This document shows positions 10,044-19,603 of a stretch of DNA of 64,000 bases, piece by piece. Below the pieces are notes generated by a model, which made no database searches, was not told the origin of the DNA, and saw only the letters and a program-made list of their open reading frames with translations. Position 1 is the stretch's first letter; every line of letters starts with the position of its first letter. The stretch covers positions 38,828 to 102,827 of the forward strand of contig NZ_BBYJ01000017.1 of assembly GCF_001528665.1 (NCBI RefSeq). The letters run 5' to 3'. A program made the translations under genes and the position numbers. The DNA comes from Microtetraspora malaysiensis. GTDB taxonomy: Bacteria > Actinomycetota > Actinomycetes > Streptosporangiales > Streptosporangiaceae.

Positions 10044-12896
10044 CTAACGGTCGAGCAGGACCGCGACGGCGGTGGCGGTCTCGGGATGCCGGGCCAGCAA
10101 CGCGCCCGCCTCCCCGGGGTCGCCGCCGTCGGCGATCTCCTGCCATCCGCCGTCGCATCCGAGCAGGGCGGCGACGGCGTCGCACGCCGCCCGGTGGCCC
10201 GCCAGCAGCTCGGCCGCCGGCCCGCCGACCGGCCCGCCGACCGGCGCGGTCCCCGGCCTCGCCTTCGCCGCGCCTGACGGCCGCCCCAGCCACGGCGGCA
10301 CGAACGTGTCCAGGGACGGCAGGGCCGCCGGGAACGTGCGGCCCGCCTCGCGTACGAGCACGGGCACCAGCTCGCCCGCCTGGTCCCGCAGCGTGGTGAT
10401 CAGCTTGGGCAGCCACGGGAGCAGGACCGCGTCCGGCAGCCGCGCGAACGCCTTGGACAGCAGCTCGACCACGAACGGCGCCAGCGCGGGAGCGGGTTCG
10501 AGCGCCTGCACGAACCCGCTCAGGTACATCGGGAACGACGGGACCACGAGAGGGTTGGCGAGCAGCCCGTCGCACCGCTCCCGCAGCTCGGCCATCGGCA
10601 GCAGGCCGAGCTGGGACCGGGCCGCCCACAGCAGCGCCACCTTGGCGGGCGCCTCAGGGTGTGACTGCAGCACCGCGAGTTCGAGCTGGGCGCGGTCGCA
10701 GCCCAGGGCCAGCGCGAGGCTCTCCATGCTGAACAGGAAGCCGAGCATCGCGGCCACCTGGCGTACGCCGGTCTCCTCGTCCACGAAGGCGGTCGGCAGC
10801 AGGGTGCAGTAATGCGCGTACCCGGCGGTGACGAACGCCTCGCACCACTCCGGCAGCGCCGGCTCCGTGGCGCGATAGTAGGCGAGCAGGCGGCGGATCC
10901 GGCGGAGCACCTCGGGGGCGTCGTCCACCGTGCGCTCGGCGGACAGCAGCTCGACCGCACGCGCCCCCAGCTCGGCGGCGAACCGGCCGCCGCCCAGGTA
11001 CAGGACGGCGTCCTCCACGGCCTCGAGCGCGACGGCCGCGGTCGCCTTGGGATCCCACACCATACGGCGGAGCCGCTGTTCGAGCGCCTGCTCGACGGTG
11101 ATGGCCTCGTAGCCCAGCTCGATGATCGACCGCTGGTGGCGGCCGATCGCGAGGTCCCAGCTCTCCTGGATGGACCGCTCGCCCAGCCGTCGCTCGCCCA
11201 TGATGGGACGCACCGCGTCCTCCGGCAGCAGGCGGCGCAGGATCCACAGCAGGTCCGAGCAGCCGGTGAGCTCCGGGTTCGCGGTGAGGTCGAGCAGCGC
11301 CCGCTGGATGGTGCGCTTCTCCAGGTCCACGCCGAGGGGCGCGAGGCGGTCGTACACGTCGCGGGCCAGCGGCGGCAGGGCCTCGTACCCCACCTGGCCG
11401 ATCCGGTCGCCGCCGAGGAGGATCTCGCACAGGTGGCGGACGTCGCGGCGGCCGGGCACCACGTCCTTCTCGATGCAGGTGACGGCCGCGTCCTGGAAGT
11501 CGTACGGCGTGGGCCTGGCCCGGTTGCGCATCCCGGCGAGCAGGACGGACGTCTCGAAGACGGCGATGGCGTCCGCGGTGCTGGCGAGGTAGCCGTTGCG
11601 GCGGGCCAGCCGGACGATGTCCACGCACCAGCCGAGCAGCTCGGCCTCGTCGAGGCCGTCCAGTGCCGGAGGGCTCGACAGGAAGCCGGACAGCCGATCG
11701 GCGACCGGCGCCGCCGGCGTCGAGGGCGGCGGCAGCGCGGGGCGCTTGGCCCGCTTCGCGGCCCCCTTCTGGCCGTCCAGCCGGAACGGCGTGTCACGGA
11801 AGCGGGTCACCGCCTTGCTCCAGGTGGCGGCGGCGATCGACACCGAGCCGGAGGCGAGGCCGAACTGCGCCTCGATCGCGGAGTGGCTGGACGGGATCAG
11901 CCCGTACAGCCAGCGCGTCCCGGTCCGGGGGCTGATCTCGTACGGCGCGTCCGACGCCAGCCCGAACTGCTCGACCCGGCTCGCGGCGTGGTAGGCGCCG
12001 CACACGTACAGGCAGTCGGCCGGGTCGGCGCCGGACGCGGCGAGGTGCTCGCGCATCCGGGTCCACATGTAGCGCTCGCGCTCCTCGTCGCGCGACACCC
12101 GCTCGTCCTCCGACGGCCGCAGCCGCCGGAACAGGCTGCCGATCAGCACCATGACCTGGCGATAGGCGTCGTAGTCCGCGCCGGTGAGCGGCTGCTCGAC
12201 GTACTGGTCCCACCACTCGGACCAGTGCCGCACCTTGCCGTGGTGCAGCAGGTGCGCCTCCAGCTCGGCGAAACGCGGGCGCAGGTCACCGATCTCGATG
12301 CCGACGGCGTCGCCGTGCAGAGCCGCCTCCTCGGCGCGTTCCGCGACGTCGGCGTCGGCGTCGCCGTCGGACGGCGCGGGCCGAGCGGACTCGGCGGGCT
12401 CGGCCGGCAGCCACTGGAAGACGTGGTCGGTCGAGCGGTCCACCAGCACCAGCTCGACGCCCGGCGTGTCCAGCGCGTACGCGATGGCCTGGTACTCGGC
12501 GGACGCCTCCGTGATGGGGGCGACGACGCTCAGCGGCCCCACGCCGGGCGGGAAGCCGTCGAGGTCGGACGCGAAGGCCTGCAACGCCACGGGCAGGCGG
12601 CAGTTGCGCAGCTCGTCGAGCAGCGGCCGCAGGTCCTCGCACAGCTCCAGGTAGACGACCTTGGGCTGCTTCTCGCGCAGGCGGCGCACCATGGCCAGGG
12701 CCGAGGCCGGCGAGTGGTGGCACACCGGGAAGATCTCCAGCTCCTCGGCCAGCGCCCGGTCGACGTCGTCCACGATGCCCGACAGGATCCCCGCCAGCGC
12801 GTCGGACGCGTCCGCGGCGGTCCCGGTTGTGGGGGCGAAGGTCCTGGCGGCGTCGAGGAGCTGCCCGCGGAGCGCGTCGAAGGTGTCCGGAGTCAT
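10044..12896 (-). CDS. DUF5682-like protein, last gene of the SWIM-MoxR-VWA cluster
   Basis: Encodes 950 residues. The N-terminal region (about 55-130) carries PVCHHSPASALAMV and VVYLELCEDL, the His-His-Ser-Pro plus strand pattern of the DUF5682 family (a ChaN/TraB-like fold is likely). The rest is mostly helical, including AERAEEAALHGDAVGIE-type segments and a long alpha-solenoid-like C-terminus. No signal peptide or membrane segment is evident, so it is cytoplasmic. It follows the MoxR gene by 49 nt with GGAGATTCC before its ATG and is the fifth gene of the leftward operon. DUF5682 genes are known neighbours of MoxR and VWA genes. Their biochemical role is not established. Confidence 0.75.
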   Translation of the reverse strand: MTPDTFDALRGQLLDAARTFAPTTGTAADASDALAGILSGIVDDVDRALAEELEIFPVCHHSPASALAMVRRLREKQPKVVYLELCEDLRPLLDELRNCRLPVALQAFASDLDGFPPGVGPLSVVAPITEASAEYQAIAYALDTPGVELVLVDRSTDHVFQWLPAEPAESARPAPSDGDADADVAERAEEAALHGDAVGIEIGDLRPRFAELEAHLLHHGKVRHWSEWWDQYVEQPLTGADYDAYRQVMVLIGSLFRRLRPSEDERVSRDEERERYMWTRMREHLAASGADPADCLYVCGAYHAASRVEQFGLASDAPYEISPRTGTRWLYGLIPSSHSAIEAQFGLASGSVSIAAATWSKAVTRFRDTPFRLDGQKGAAKRAKRPALPPPSTPAAPVADRLSGFLSSPPALDGLDEAELLGWCVDIVRLARRNGYLASTADAIAVFETSVLLAGMRNRARPTPYDFQDAAVTCIEKDVVPGRRDVRHLCEILLGGDRIGQVGYEALPPLARDVYDRLAPLGVDLEKRTIQRALLDLTANPELTGCSDLLWILRRLLPEDAVRPIMGERRLGERSIQESWDLAIGRHQRSIIELGYEAITVEQALEQRLRRMVWDPKATAAVALEAVEDAVLYLGGGRFAAELGARAVELLSAERTVDDAPEVLRRIRRLLAYYRATEPALPEWCEAFVTAGYAHYCTLLPTAFVDEETGVRQVAAMLGFLFSMESLALALGCDRAQLELAVLQSHPEAPAKVALLWAARSQLGLLPMAELRERCDGLLANPLVVPSFPMYLSGFVQALEPAPALAPFVVELLSKAFARLPDAVLLPWLPKLITTLRDQAGELVPVLVREAGRTFPAALPSLDTFVPPWLGRPSGAAKARPGTAPVGGPVGGPAAELLAGHRAACDAVAALLGCDGGWQEIADGGDPGEAGALLARHPETATAVAVLLDR

Positions 12897-12945
12897 GGAA
12901 TCTCCTTGAGCGTGGAGCCCCCCGGCCTCGGCCGTGGGAAGGGGG

Positions 12946-14061
12946 TCACGAGAGCGTCGCGATGGCCTCGCGGCCGCCTTCGAGGAACTCCTGCCACTCC
13001 CCGCCGTCCTGCTTGCCGCGCGGCTCGACGACGCCGTGCCAGTACTTGTTCAGGATGGCCAGGTCCTCGGGGTTGCGGCGGGCGAGCGACCCCACGAGCG
13101 AGCCGGCGAGCGTCTGCGCCCGCAGCGTGCGGTCGCCGAAGAAGTGGCTGTGCAGGATGGCGTCCTCCAGCACGCCGATCTGCTCGGCGGTGGACAGCGC
13201 CGACTCCAGCCTCTCGTCGTCGCTGGTCGCCGAGGCGGCGGCGGCGCGCAGGTCGGCGAAGCTCTGCAGCAGGATGTCCAGCAGCGTGGGCGGCAGGTCC
13301 AGGTCGATGTGGTGCCGGCGGAGCAGCTCGGTGGTGCGGAACCGCACGATCTCCGCCTCGCTGCGCCGGCTGGTCACCACCGGGATGCGGACGAAGTTGA
13401 ACCGCCGCTTCAGGGCCGAGGAGAGGTCGTTCACGCCGCGGTCCCGGCTGTTGGCCGTGGCGATGATCGAGAAGCCGGGCTTGGCGAACACGATGTTGTC
13501 GTCGTCCAGCTCGGGGATCGACACGTACTTCTCGGAGAGGATCGAGATCAGCGCGTCCTGCACGTCGCTGGTCGACCGGGTCAGCTCCTCGAAGCGCCCG
13601 ACCACGCCCTGCTCCATCGCCGTCATGATCGGCGACGGGATCATCGACTCGCGGGACTGGCCCTTGGCGATCACCATCGAGACGTTCCACGAGTACTTGA
13701 TGTGGTCCTCGGTGGTGCCCGCGGTGCCCTGCACGACGAGGGTCGAGTTGCGGCAGATCGCCGCGGAGAGCAGCTCGGCGAGCCAGCTCTTCCCGGTGCC
13801 CGGGTCGCCGATCAGCAGCAGCCCCCGGTCGGACGCCAGGGTCACGATGCTGCGTTCGACGAAGCTGCGGTCGCCGAACCACTTCTGGGAGATCTCACGG
13901 TCGAGCCCGTCCGAGCGCTCGGACCCGAGCACGAACAGCCGCACCATGCGCGGGCTCAGCCGCCACGAGAACGGCTTGGGGCCGTCGTCGATCGACTCCA
14001 GCCAGTCGAGCTCTTCTGCGTACTTGACCTCGGCGGGGGCACGCAACATGTCGTCGGTCAT
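12946..14061 (-). CDS. MoxR-type AAA+ ATPase
   Basis: Encodes 371 residues. The Walker A motif GDPGTGKS lies at 85-92, a Walker B-like GRFEELTR follows, then the sensor-1 segment ATANSRDRGV and an arginine-rich stretch SSALKRRFNF. MoxR ATPases are chaperone-like remodelers that act with VWA proteins, often in metal insertion or complex assembly. The VWA gene sits directly upstream (9-nt gap), so the two products probably work as a pair. Walker B reads FEE rather than the usual hydrophobic-DE, a common MoxR variant. Cytoplasmic; same operon as the flanking genes. Confidence 0.93.
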   Translation of the reverse strand: MTDDMLRAPAEVKYAEELDWLESIDDGPKPFSWRLSPRMVRLFVLGSERSDGLDREISQKWFGDRSFVERSIVTLASDRGLLLIGDPGTGKSWLAELLSAAICRNSTLVVQGTAGTTEDHIKYSWNVSMVIAKGQSRESMIPSPIMTAMEQGVVGRFEELTRSTSDVQDALISILSEKYVSIPELDDDNIVFAKPGFSIIATANSRDRGVNDLSSALKRRFNFVRIPVVTSRRSEAEIVRFRTTELLRRHHIDLDLPPTLLDILLQSFADLRAAAASATSDDERLESALSTAEQIGVLEDAILHSHFFGDRTLRAQTLAGSLVGSLARRNPEDLAILNKYWHGVVEPRGKQDGGEWQEFLEGGREAIATLS

Positions 14062-14070
14062 CGCGGTCTC

Positions 14071-15441
14071 CTAGGTGAGGAAGTTCTTGAGCTCGAACAC
14101 GAGTTTGCGGATGTGGCCCGAGATCACGGGCGTGCCCAGGTCCTTGAACCGCTGGCGGAACCACGGGTCCACGCTCTGGTGGCCGGAGCTGTTCACCGAA
14201 CCGACCGGGATGAACCGCACGCCCGACTGGTGCACGGCCCGGATGCCGTCGAACAGTGGCTGGGACCGGTCGAACTCGTAGAAATCGGAGATCCACACCA
14301 TCGCCGTGTTGCGCGGATCGGCGATCTTCTGCCGGGCCAGGGCCATCGCGACGGGGCCGTCGTTGCCGCCGCCGAGGTTCGTCCGCAGCAGCACCTCGAA
14401 CGGGTCGTGCACCCACGGGGTCAGGTCGAGCGCCCGGGTGTCGAACGCGATCAGGTGCACGTCCACCTTGGGAAGCCCGGCGAAGATGGACGCCAGGATG
14501 GTGCAGTTCACCATCGAGTCGACCATCGAGCCCGACTGGTCGACGACCACGATCAGCCGGGCCGGCGTGGTCCGCCTGGCGGTCTGCCGGTAGTACAGCC
14601 GGTCCACATAGAGCCGCTGGTCGTCCGCGTTCCAGTTGGTGAGGTTCTTCCAGATCGTGCGCTCGATGTCGAGGTTGCGGAACACCCGCTTCGGCGGCAC
14701 GGACCTGTCGATGGAGCCGACGGTCGTCTTCTCGACCTGGGTGCGCAGCACCTCGGCGACCTCGTCCACGTACCTGCGGATCAACGCCTTGGCGTTGGCC
14801 AGCGCGACACCGGACAGGTTGGCCTTGTCCCGGAGGAGCTGCTCGATGAGCGACATGCTCGGCGTGAGCCGCCGCGCGAGAGCCGGGTCGGCCAGCACCT
14901 CGCGCAGCCGCATCCGGCGGACCAGGTCGCCCTCCAGGCCGGCCAGTACGCCGGCCAGCTCCTCGCCGCCCGGCCGGGAGCGCAGTTGTCCCGGCTCGCA
15001 GCCGAGCCCGCGCTGGAACCAGGCGGCGTCCTGCTGCCAGTCGGCGAGCTGGGTGGCGGTCACGCTGCCCGTCCCGGTCGAGAACACGTTGAGCAGCAGC
15101 TTCGACACCAGGGCGGCCCGGCGGACCTCGTCCGCGCCGACCCGCTCGGGGGCGGGCGCGGCGGTGTCGTCCGGCTCCGCCATCAGGTTCCGCAGCTCAT
15201 CGCCCAGCTCGGGGAAGCGCTGCACGAGGTTGTCCACCGACACGGAGGGGTCGAGCAGCGCGGGCGGCAGCCCGAGATCTCCGGCGACGGCGACGCTCGC
15301 CGCCTCAAGCGCCGGCTGCTCCTCCGGGTCGAACAGCCGGGCCAGCAGCCGCCAGTAGAGCACCTGCCGCCGGTTCTCGTCGGCGTTGACCTCCGGCGAG
15401 GCGGGCGTCTGGGCCGGGGGCGTCGTCACGGGGTCGCTCAT
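14071..15441 (-). CDS. VWA-domain protein with altered MIDAS, partner of MoxR
   Basis: Encodes 456 residues. The start ATG overlaps the upstream stop (ATGA), which sets the start although the frame stays open further upstream. The N-terminal 270 residues are helical. The VWA domain begins around residue 292 with VVVDQSGSM (D301, S303, S305 of the metal-ion-dependent adhesion site). The loop that normally supplies a threonine reads LGGGND, with Asn at 360, and WISDFYE supplies D386. VWA proteins of this type bind clients by Mg2+-dependent contacts and hand them to MoxR ATPases. Cytoplasmic, no export signal. The Thr-to-Asn change may weaken metal binding. Confidence 0.9.
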   Translation of the reverse strand: MSDPVTTPPAQTPASPEVNADENRRQVLYWRLLARLFDPEEQPALEAASVAVAGDLGLPPALLDPSVSVDNLVQRFPELGDELRNLMAEPDDTAAPAPERVGADEVRRAALVSKLLLNVFSTGTGSVTATQLADWQQDAAWFQRGLGCEPGQLRSRPGGEELAGVLAGLEGDLVRRMRLREVLADPALARRLTPSMSLIEQLLRDKANLSGVALANAKALIRRYVDEVAEVLRTQVEKTTVGSIDRSVPPKRVFRNLDIERTIWKNLTNWNADDQRLYVDRLYYRQTARRTTPARLIVVVDQSGSMVDSMVNCTILASIFAGLPKVDVHLIAFDTRALDLTPWVHDPFEVLLRTNLGGGNDGPVAMALARQKIADPRNTAMVWISDFYEFDRSQPLFDGIRAVHQSGVRFIPVGSVNSSGHQSVDPWFRQRFKDLGTPVISGHIRKLVFELKNFLT

Positions 15442-16847
15442 CGCCGCAGCAGCCGTCCGGCCCGCTCGCGCAGCACGGCGACCGAGTCGCCGGCCTTGGC
15501 CTCCGCCTTCATGACCTTCGGATCTGTCGGGCCGAGCGCCCAGTCTCCGTTGTGGGCGGTGACCGGCTTGCGCTTGACCATCGCCTGTACGGCGAGGGGC
15601 TGCAGCGCCCACCTGCCGCCGTCCCAGCGGACCAGGCCGACGCACGCCGTGGAGGCGGCCACCAGCTCGGGCGTGAGCGGTCCGCAGGACGGCAGCCGCT
15701 CGACGTCGACCGCCAGCGCCTGCCCGCCGAGGTCGAACGTGACCTCGCCGCCGTCGGTCGTCGCCGTGTACCCCTCCACCAGCACGGGTTCGGATATCCG
15801 TACCGGATGGCGGTCGAGGGGCGGCACCGCCGGGGCGAGCGCGCCGCCGAGCAGGACGCGTGCGGTGGTGAACGGGTCGGCGGGCTCGCCCGCCTCGGCC
15901 CGGTCGTCGTGCCACACCAGGTCGCCGCTGTCGAGGAGCGGCTGGTCCGTGATGTCCAGGCTGCGGTGCTCGGCCAGCGCGCCCAGCAGCACCGGGTGCC
16001 ACTGGAGCAGCCGCCACAGGGCGGGGCCGACGATGGTGTCCACCTTCGGCGCGGCGACGCTCGCCCGCACCAGCCGGGACGTGCCGCCGCCCGCGGGCTC
16101 CAGCACGGCGTGGACCTGGATCTGCACCGCCGTGGCGTGCTCGTGGACGTCCACACCGAGGATCAGCAGCCGTCCCGACACCGTCGCCGCCGGCTGCGGG
16201 GCGCCGGCCGGGGCGCCGGGCTGCGACAGCAGCAGGGCGCGGGTCCACAGGTCCGCCCACCGCCGCGCGGGCAGCCGTTCCATCGTCGCGATAGGGCTCG
16301 ATGCCCGCAGCTCGGCCGCCAGGCCGTCGAGCAGAACCGCCGTCCTGCGCAGCTCGGGTACGGCGAGCAGCGCCTCGATCGTCTGGTCGGCCGCGGAGAC
16401 GAGGTCGTGGTCGACGCCGCGCCAGCCCGCGATGGCCAGCTCGTGCAGCCAGGACCGGCACCCGGCGAGCAGGTTGTCCGCGCCGGGGGAGGCCGCGGAC
16501 GGCGACGCCTCCCACGGACCTCTGGCCCGTCCCAGCGCGCCGTCGAGGCGACCGAGCAGGGCGTCGTGCACCGCGCCGAACAGCGCCGCCCGGCCTCCCG
16601 CCAGCACGCTCAGGTGCTCGTCGGCGACCGAACCGGCGGCGATCTTCTCGGCCGCCTCGCCCGCCCGTACGCCGAGGGGGCCGGCCGCCAGCGCGCCGGC
16701 CAGGGCGGCCAGGGCGGCGGCGCGGTCCTCGCCCAGCCGGGAGAGTCCGTGGACGAGGGCGTCGTCGAAGCCCGCGACCAGGTCGAGGGCCTCCTCGACC
16801 CCGGGGAGGGGGCCGTCGAGCAGCTCGGAAAGGTTCACAGCGAGCAT
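15438..16847 (-). CDS. uncharacterised protein of the SWIM-MoxR-VWA cluster
   Basis: Encodes 469 residues from an ATG that overlaps the SWIM gene stop (TGATG). The open frame extends further upstream, but that part is the shadow of the SWIM gene. The protein is Leu/Ala-rich and helical in its first 240 residues, then has a beta-rich half with HEHATAVQIQVHAV and a tryptophan-containing PALWRLLQWHP segment. It ends in a basic RERAGRLLRR. No known domain was recognised with confidence. A DUF5691-like family is possible because such genes occupy this place in related clusters. Stop-start overlaps on both sides show it belongs to the operon. Confidence 0.75.
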   Translation of the reverse strand: MLAVNLSELLDGPLPGVEEALDLVAGFDDALVHGLSRLGEDRAAALAALAGALAAGPLGVRAGEAAEKIAAGSVADEHLSVLAGGRAALFGAVHDALLGRLDGALGRARGPWEASPSAASPGADNLLAGCRSWLHELAIAGWRGVDHDLVSAADQTIEALLAVPELRRTAVLLDGLAAELRASSPIATMERLPARRWADLWTRALLLSQPGAPAGAPQPAATVSGRLLILGVDVHEHATAVQIQVHAVLEPAGGGTSRLVRASVAAPKVDTIVGPALWRLLQWHPVLLGALAEHRSLDITDQPLLDSGDLVWHDDRAEAGEPADPFTTARVLLGGALAPAVPPLDRHPVRISEPVLVEGYTATTDGGEVTFDLGGQALAVDVERLPSCGPLTPELVAASTACVGLVRWDGGRWALQPLAVQAMVKRKPVTAHNGDWALGPTDPKVMKAEAKAGDSVAVLRERAGRLLRR

Positions 16848-17356
16848 CAGCGGGTCGCCCCCAGGGCCGGGAACCAGTGCATCTCGGGGATGGGCGTGGT
16901 CGTGTCCGGGATCTCGAGGTAGTTCAGGTGGCGGAGGAACCGGCTGAACACCGTGGCCGCCGGCGCGCGTTCGACCTGGCCGTTCATGCTGTGCACGAGT
17001 TCGGCGCCCGTGGCGGCGTCGTCGTCGATGTCGACGCGGAGATAGCGGGCGACGCGGTCGATGCCGTACTGCAGTACCGCCTCGGTGGCGAGCAGGTGCA
17101 GGTGCTTGCACGGCGAGCTGCCTGACGGCAGGGCGCCGCACGGCCGGTTGTTGTTGGTGCTGCAGCTGTACGCGTGGGTGCCGGTGGTGAACGACGAGAC
17201 GTACACCCGCTCGATGTCCGAGCCGCTCGACACGACGCCCTGCAGCCGCCCGTCGGCCAGCTCGACGAAGGGGACCTTCGCCAGCTTGCGCGGCCGGACG
17301 GGCGGGACGACCCGCACCGTGCTCCGCCGCTCCCATGCGGAAGTCTCCGCGTTCAC
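16847..17356 (-). CDS. SWIM-type zinc-finger protein, first gene of the leftward operon
   Basis: Encodes 169 residues. I place the start at the GTG of 17356 because GGGAGG lies 9 nt upstream. A longer frame runs to 17740 but its extra part has no family-like features. The C-terminal half contains YSCSTNNNRPCG and SPCKHLHLL: three cysteines and a CxH end, close to the SWIM pattern CxC...CxH except that the first pair is spread out (C-x7-C). SWIM domains chelate zinc and bind DNA or protein, and are known neighbours of MoxR/VWA genes. This gene probably leads a five-gene transcription unit reaching 10044. Confidence 0.75.
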   Translation of the reverse strand: MNAETSAWERRSTVRVVPPVRPRKLAKVPFVELADGRLQGVVSSGSDIERVYVSSFTTGTHAYSCSTNNNRPCGALPSGSSPCKHLHLLATEAVLQYGIDRVARYLRVDIDDDAATGAELVHSMNGQVERAPAATVFSRFLRHLNYLEIPDTTTPIPEMHWFPALGATR

Positions 17357-17884
17357 GCCCTTCGACCTCCCGCTCGACGGCTCGCGGACGCCGGCCGGTA
17401 CGGCGGCGCGTGCGGTGGCACGTGCGCGAACGGCCGATTCATGATCGGCCAACCTACCCCATCGTTTCGCCCTGCCTCCGGCATTCACGATATATCCGCA
17501 TATGCGGCTGGAAGTGCCCCGTGCGGCGGTCTCCGACGCAGGGTCCGGATGGGCGGGGCGTGATGGCGAAAGGGTCCTTAGACGGCTCTCGCGGCCGATC
17601 CGGTGCCGCGAGTTCGGTGTGATTTGCACCACATGCTGAATGCTCCCTGACAGGTCGCCGAACGGCGGGTCCGGACAGCCGGAAACCCGCGGTGACCTGG
17701 AGGCGCTCGGCGTTCCGGGGTCGCGTCCATGCCTGGTCACGAAATGATAACGGCCATTTACCTGGGAAAACGCTGTGGATCACGACCCTTACGAACCCCC
17801 CGGACCCTCTGTAGTTTCTTGATCTGTCCTTTACTGACGGATGGGGCGCAATGACGTCCCACGACAGCGCAAGGAGCATCCCCC
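17357..17884. promoter_or_regulatory. 528-bp divergent control region between the SWIM operon and the secreted protease
   Basis: No credible gene lies here. It must hold promoters in both directions. A perfect 12-bp palindrome CCGCATATGCGG (17496-17507), preceded by ATAT, sits 140 bp upstream of the SWIM start and could be an operator. The protease side has an AAGGAG Shine-Dalgarno (17871-17876) and a less GC-rich stretch around 17740-17830. No exact -35/-10 pair is clear. Confidence 0.45.
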
Positions 17885-19441
17885 TTGAAGCGCACCCTCG
17901 CCATCGGCGGAACCCTCGCCGCCGCCGCCGGCCTCCTCGCTACCGCCATGGTGTCCACCCCGGCCCAGGCGGCGAACAACTACAAGGTCAAGGAGACCCT
18001 CGCCGGGACCTCCAATGTGGCCCAGCAGGTCGCGTTCTTCTGGTCGTCCAAGACGCTGGAGGAGGCGACGCCGTACAACGTCGAGCCCGTGGTCTCGGCC
18101 AAGCACGTCTCCACCGGCGGCTTCGCCGGCAACTCGAAGCCGGGCGTCGTCCCCGCCATCGGCGACGAGAAGAAGACCGTCTCGAAGTCGAAGAACGTCA
18201 ACCTCCCGCTGAACATCGGCAAGGTGTTCTTCCTCGGAGCCGACGGCAAGCCGCACTGGTGCACCGGCACCTCCGTGCAGTCCAAGTACCGCAACCTGGT
18301 CGCCACCGCCGGCCACTGCGCGTACGACACGAAGAGCAGCAAGGCCACGCTCGACAAGTGGATCTTCGTCCCGGGCTACTACAAGGGCAAGGCGCCCTGG
18401 GGCATCTACGTCGGCAAGCAGGCGTTCACGCACTACGACTTCGACGTGTACGAGGACGGCGACCGCGACTACGCGTTCGTCACCGTGTACAACGGCATCA
18501 ACATCGGTGGCGACAAGGCCGTCGACAAGAAGGCCTACGACGCCTACACCGGTGACAAGCAGATCATCTCCCAGGAGGTGACCGCCGCGGAGTTCGCCGA
18601 GAAGTACACCGAGGACGGTCCGTACTGGAAGGAGACCGTCCCCGGCGGCACCCAGGTGGACCCGCCGGCCGACGCCGTCGCCAAGCGCTGGGAGTACATC
18701 AAGAAGGGCATCGACGGCGTCAAGCTGACCGCCGAAGAGGTCACCGGCGCCCAGTACAAGGCCGCCCCGAACTCCTCCGCCGCCCTGAAGAACGGCGAGA
18801 AGTGGGGCTTCCGCGGCGACGACTGGGTCCGCATCTCCCTGCGTGAGTACCACGAGCTGTCCAAGGCCAAGAAGGCCGGCACGTTCAAGGGCGACCTGCA
18901 GGTCAAGCGCGGCAAGCGCGTCATGGAGGCGTTCAAGAAGCAGTACTTCGTGAAGAAGTGGGTCAAGGACGCCGCGGAGAAGTACTACAAGGACACCTAC
19001 ATCATCCACGAGATCACCGACGCGGGCCGCCTGGGCGACCGGGTCGGCGGCCAGGGCATGGCCTACAACCAGAAGCTCGGCAAGAACGTGTTCATGTTCG
19101 GCTACCCGAGCGGTTCGCACCCCGACGGCACCAAGCCGTTCACCGGCCAGGTGGCGAAGTGGACCTACGGCAAGACCTTCGGCGCCACCGCGCCCTCGAT
19201 GAAGGCCGAGGAGCTGCAGGGCCTGAAGTCCGCCTTCACCGGTGAGGGCTCCATGGGCTCGGCCTGGCTGCTCAACTACAGCAACGCCCGTCGCCTCGGC
19301 TACCTGAACGGCGTGACCATCGCCCTCGCCGACCGCGACAACAACCAGCGCATCGACACCAGCCTCTCGCCGTACTTCGACGGTGAGACCTACGGCGTGT
19401 ACGCGCAGGCCGCGAACGTCTGGTCCGGCTCGATCCTTTAG
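17885..19441 (+). CDS. secreted trypsin-fold serine protease with a large Lys-rich insertion
   Basis: Encodes 518 residues from a TTG 8 nt after AAGGAG. A Sec signal peptide (KR, then an Ala/Leu core, cleavage near AQA-A at 30) directs export. Catalytic residues appear as VATAGHC (H144), RDYAFVTV (D195) and GSMGSAWL (S459). The serine context is GSMGSAW instead of the usual GDSGGP. About 240 residues between the Asp and Ser are a charged, Lys/Glu-rich mostly helical region absent from ordinary chymotrypsin-fold enzymes. Codon choice is very uniform (AAG, GTC, CTG), suggesting high expression. A strong terminator follows. Substrate unknown. Confidence 0.85.
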   Translation: MKRTLAIGGTLAAAAGLLATAMVSTPAQAANNYKVKETLAGTSNVAQQVAFFWSSKTLEEATPYNVEPVVSAKHVSTGGFAGNSKPGVVPAIGDEKKTVSKSKNVNLPLNIGKVFFLGADGKPHWCTGTSVQSKYRNLVATAGHCAYDTKSSKATLDKWIFVPGYYKGKAPWGIYVGKQAFTHYDFDVYEDGDRDYAFVTVYNGINIGGDKAVDKKAYDAYTGDKQIISQEVTAAEFAEKYTEDGPYWKETVPGGTQVDPPADAVAKRWEYIKKGIDGVKLTAEEVTGAQYKAAPNSSAALKNGEKWGFRGDDWVRISLREYHELSKAKKAGTFKGDLQVKRGKRVMEAFKKQYFVKKWVKDAAEKYYKDTYIIHEITDAGRLGDRVGGQGMAYNQKLGKNVFMFGYPSGSHPDGTKPFTGQVAKWTYGKTFGATAPSMKAEELQGLKSAFTGEGSMGSAWLLNYSNARRLGYLNGVTIALADRDNNQRIDTSLSPYFDGETYGVYAQAANVWSGSIL

Positions 19442-19498
19442 CGGGACCAGCGACCGGGGAATGAGGGACTTCGGTCTCTCTGGGGAACACCCTTGGTC

Positions 19499-19535
19499 GG
19501 GGCCCGGCGGTGACGCCGGGCCCCTCTCCTTTTCC
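19499..19535 (+). terminator. rho-independent terminator after the protease gene
   Basis: A perfect 11-bp stem (arms 19499-19509 and 19514-19524) with loop GTGA, followed by the pyrimidine run TCTCCTTTTCCC. It lies 58 bp after the protease stop and separates that gene from the next. Confidence 0.9.
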
Positions 19536-19603
19536 CCAACGGTTTTCCCTAACCCTTTTGGCGAGGTTTGAGCCGATCGGTCTTCCGGTACGTCCAAGGA
19601 AGT

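Noticed and set aside
12934-16947. Very long open frame on the plus strand opposite the SWIM-MoxR-VWA operon
   Set aside because: Its translation is Arg/Gly/Pro-rich with no domain, while the minus strand encodes recognised Walker, MIDAS and SWIM motifs. It is a GC-rich shadow.
16847-17740. Longer version of the SWIM protein starting at 17740
   Set aside because: The extra 128 residues are low-complexity and lie across the divergent promoter region. GTG 17356 has a good ribosome site.
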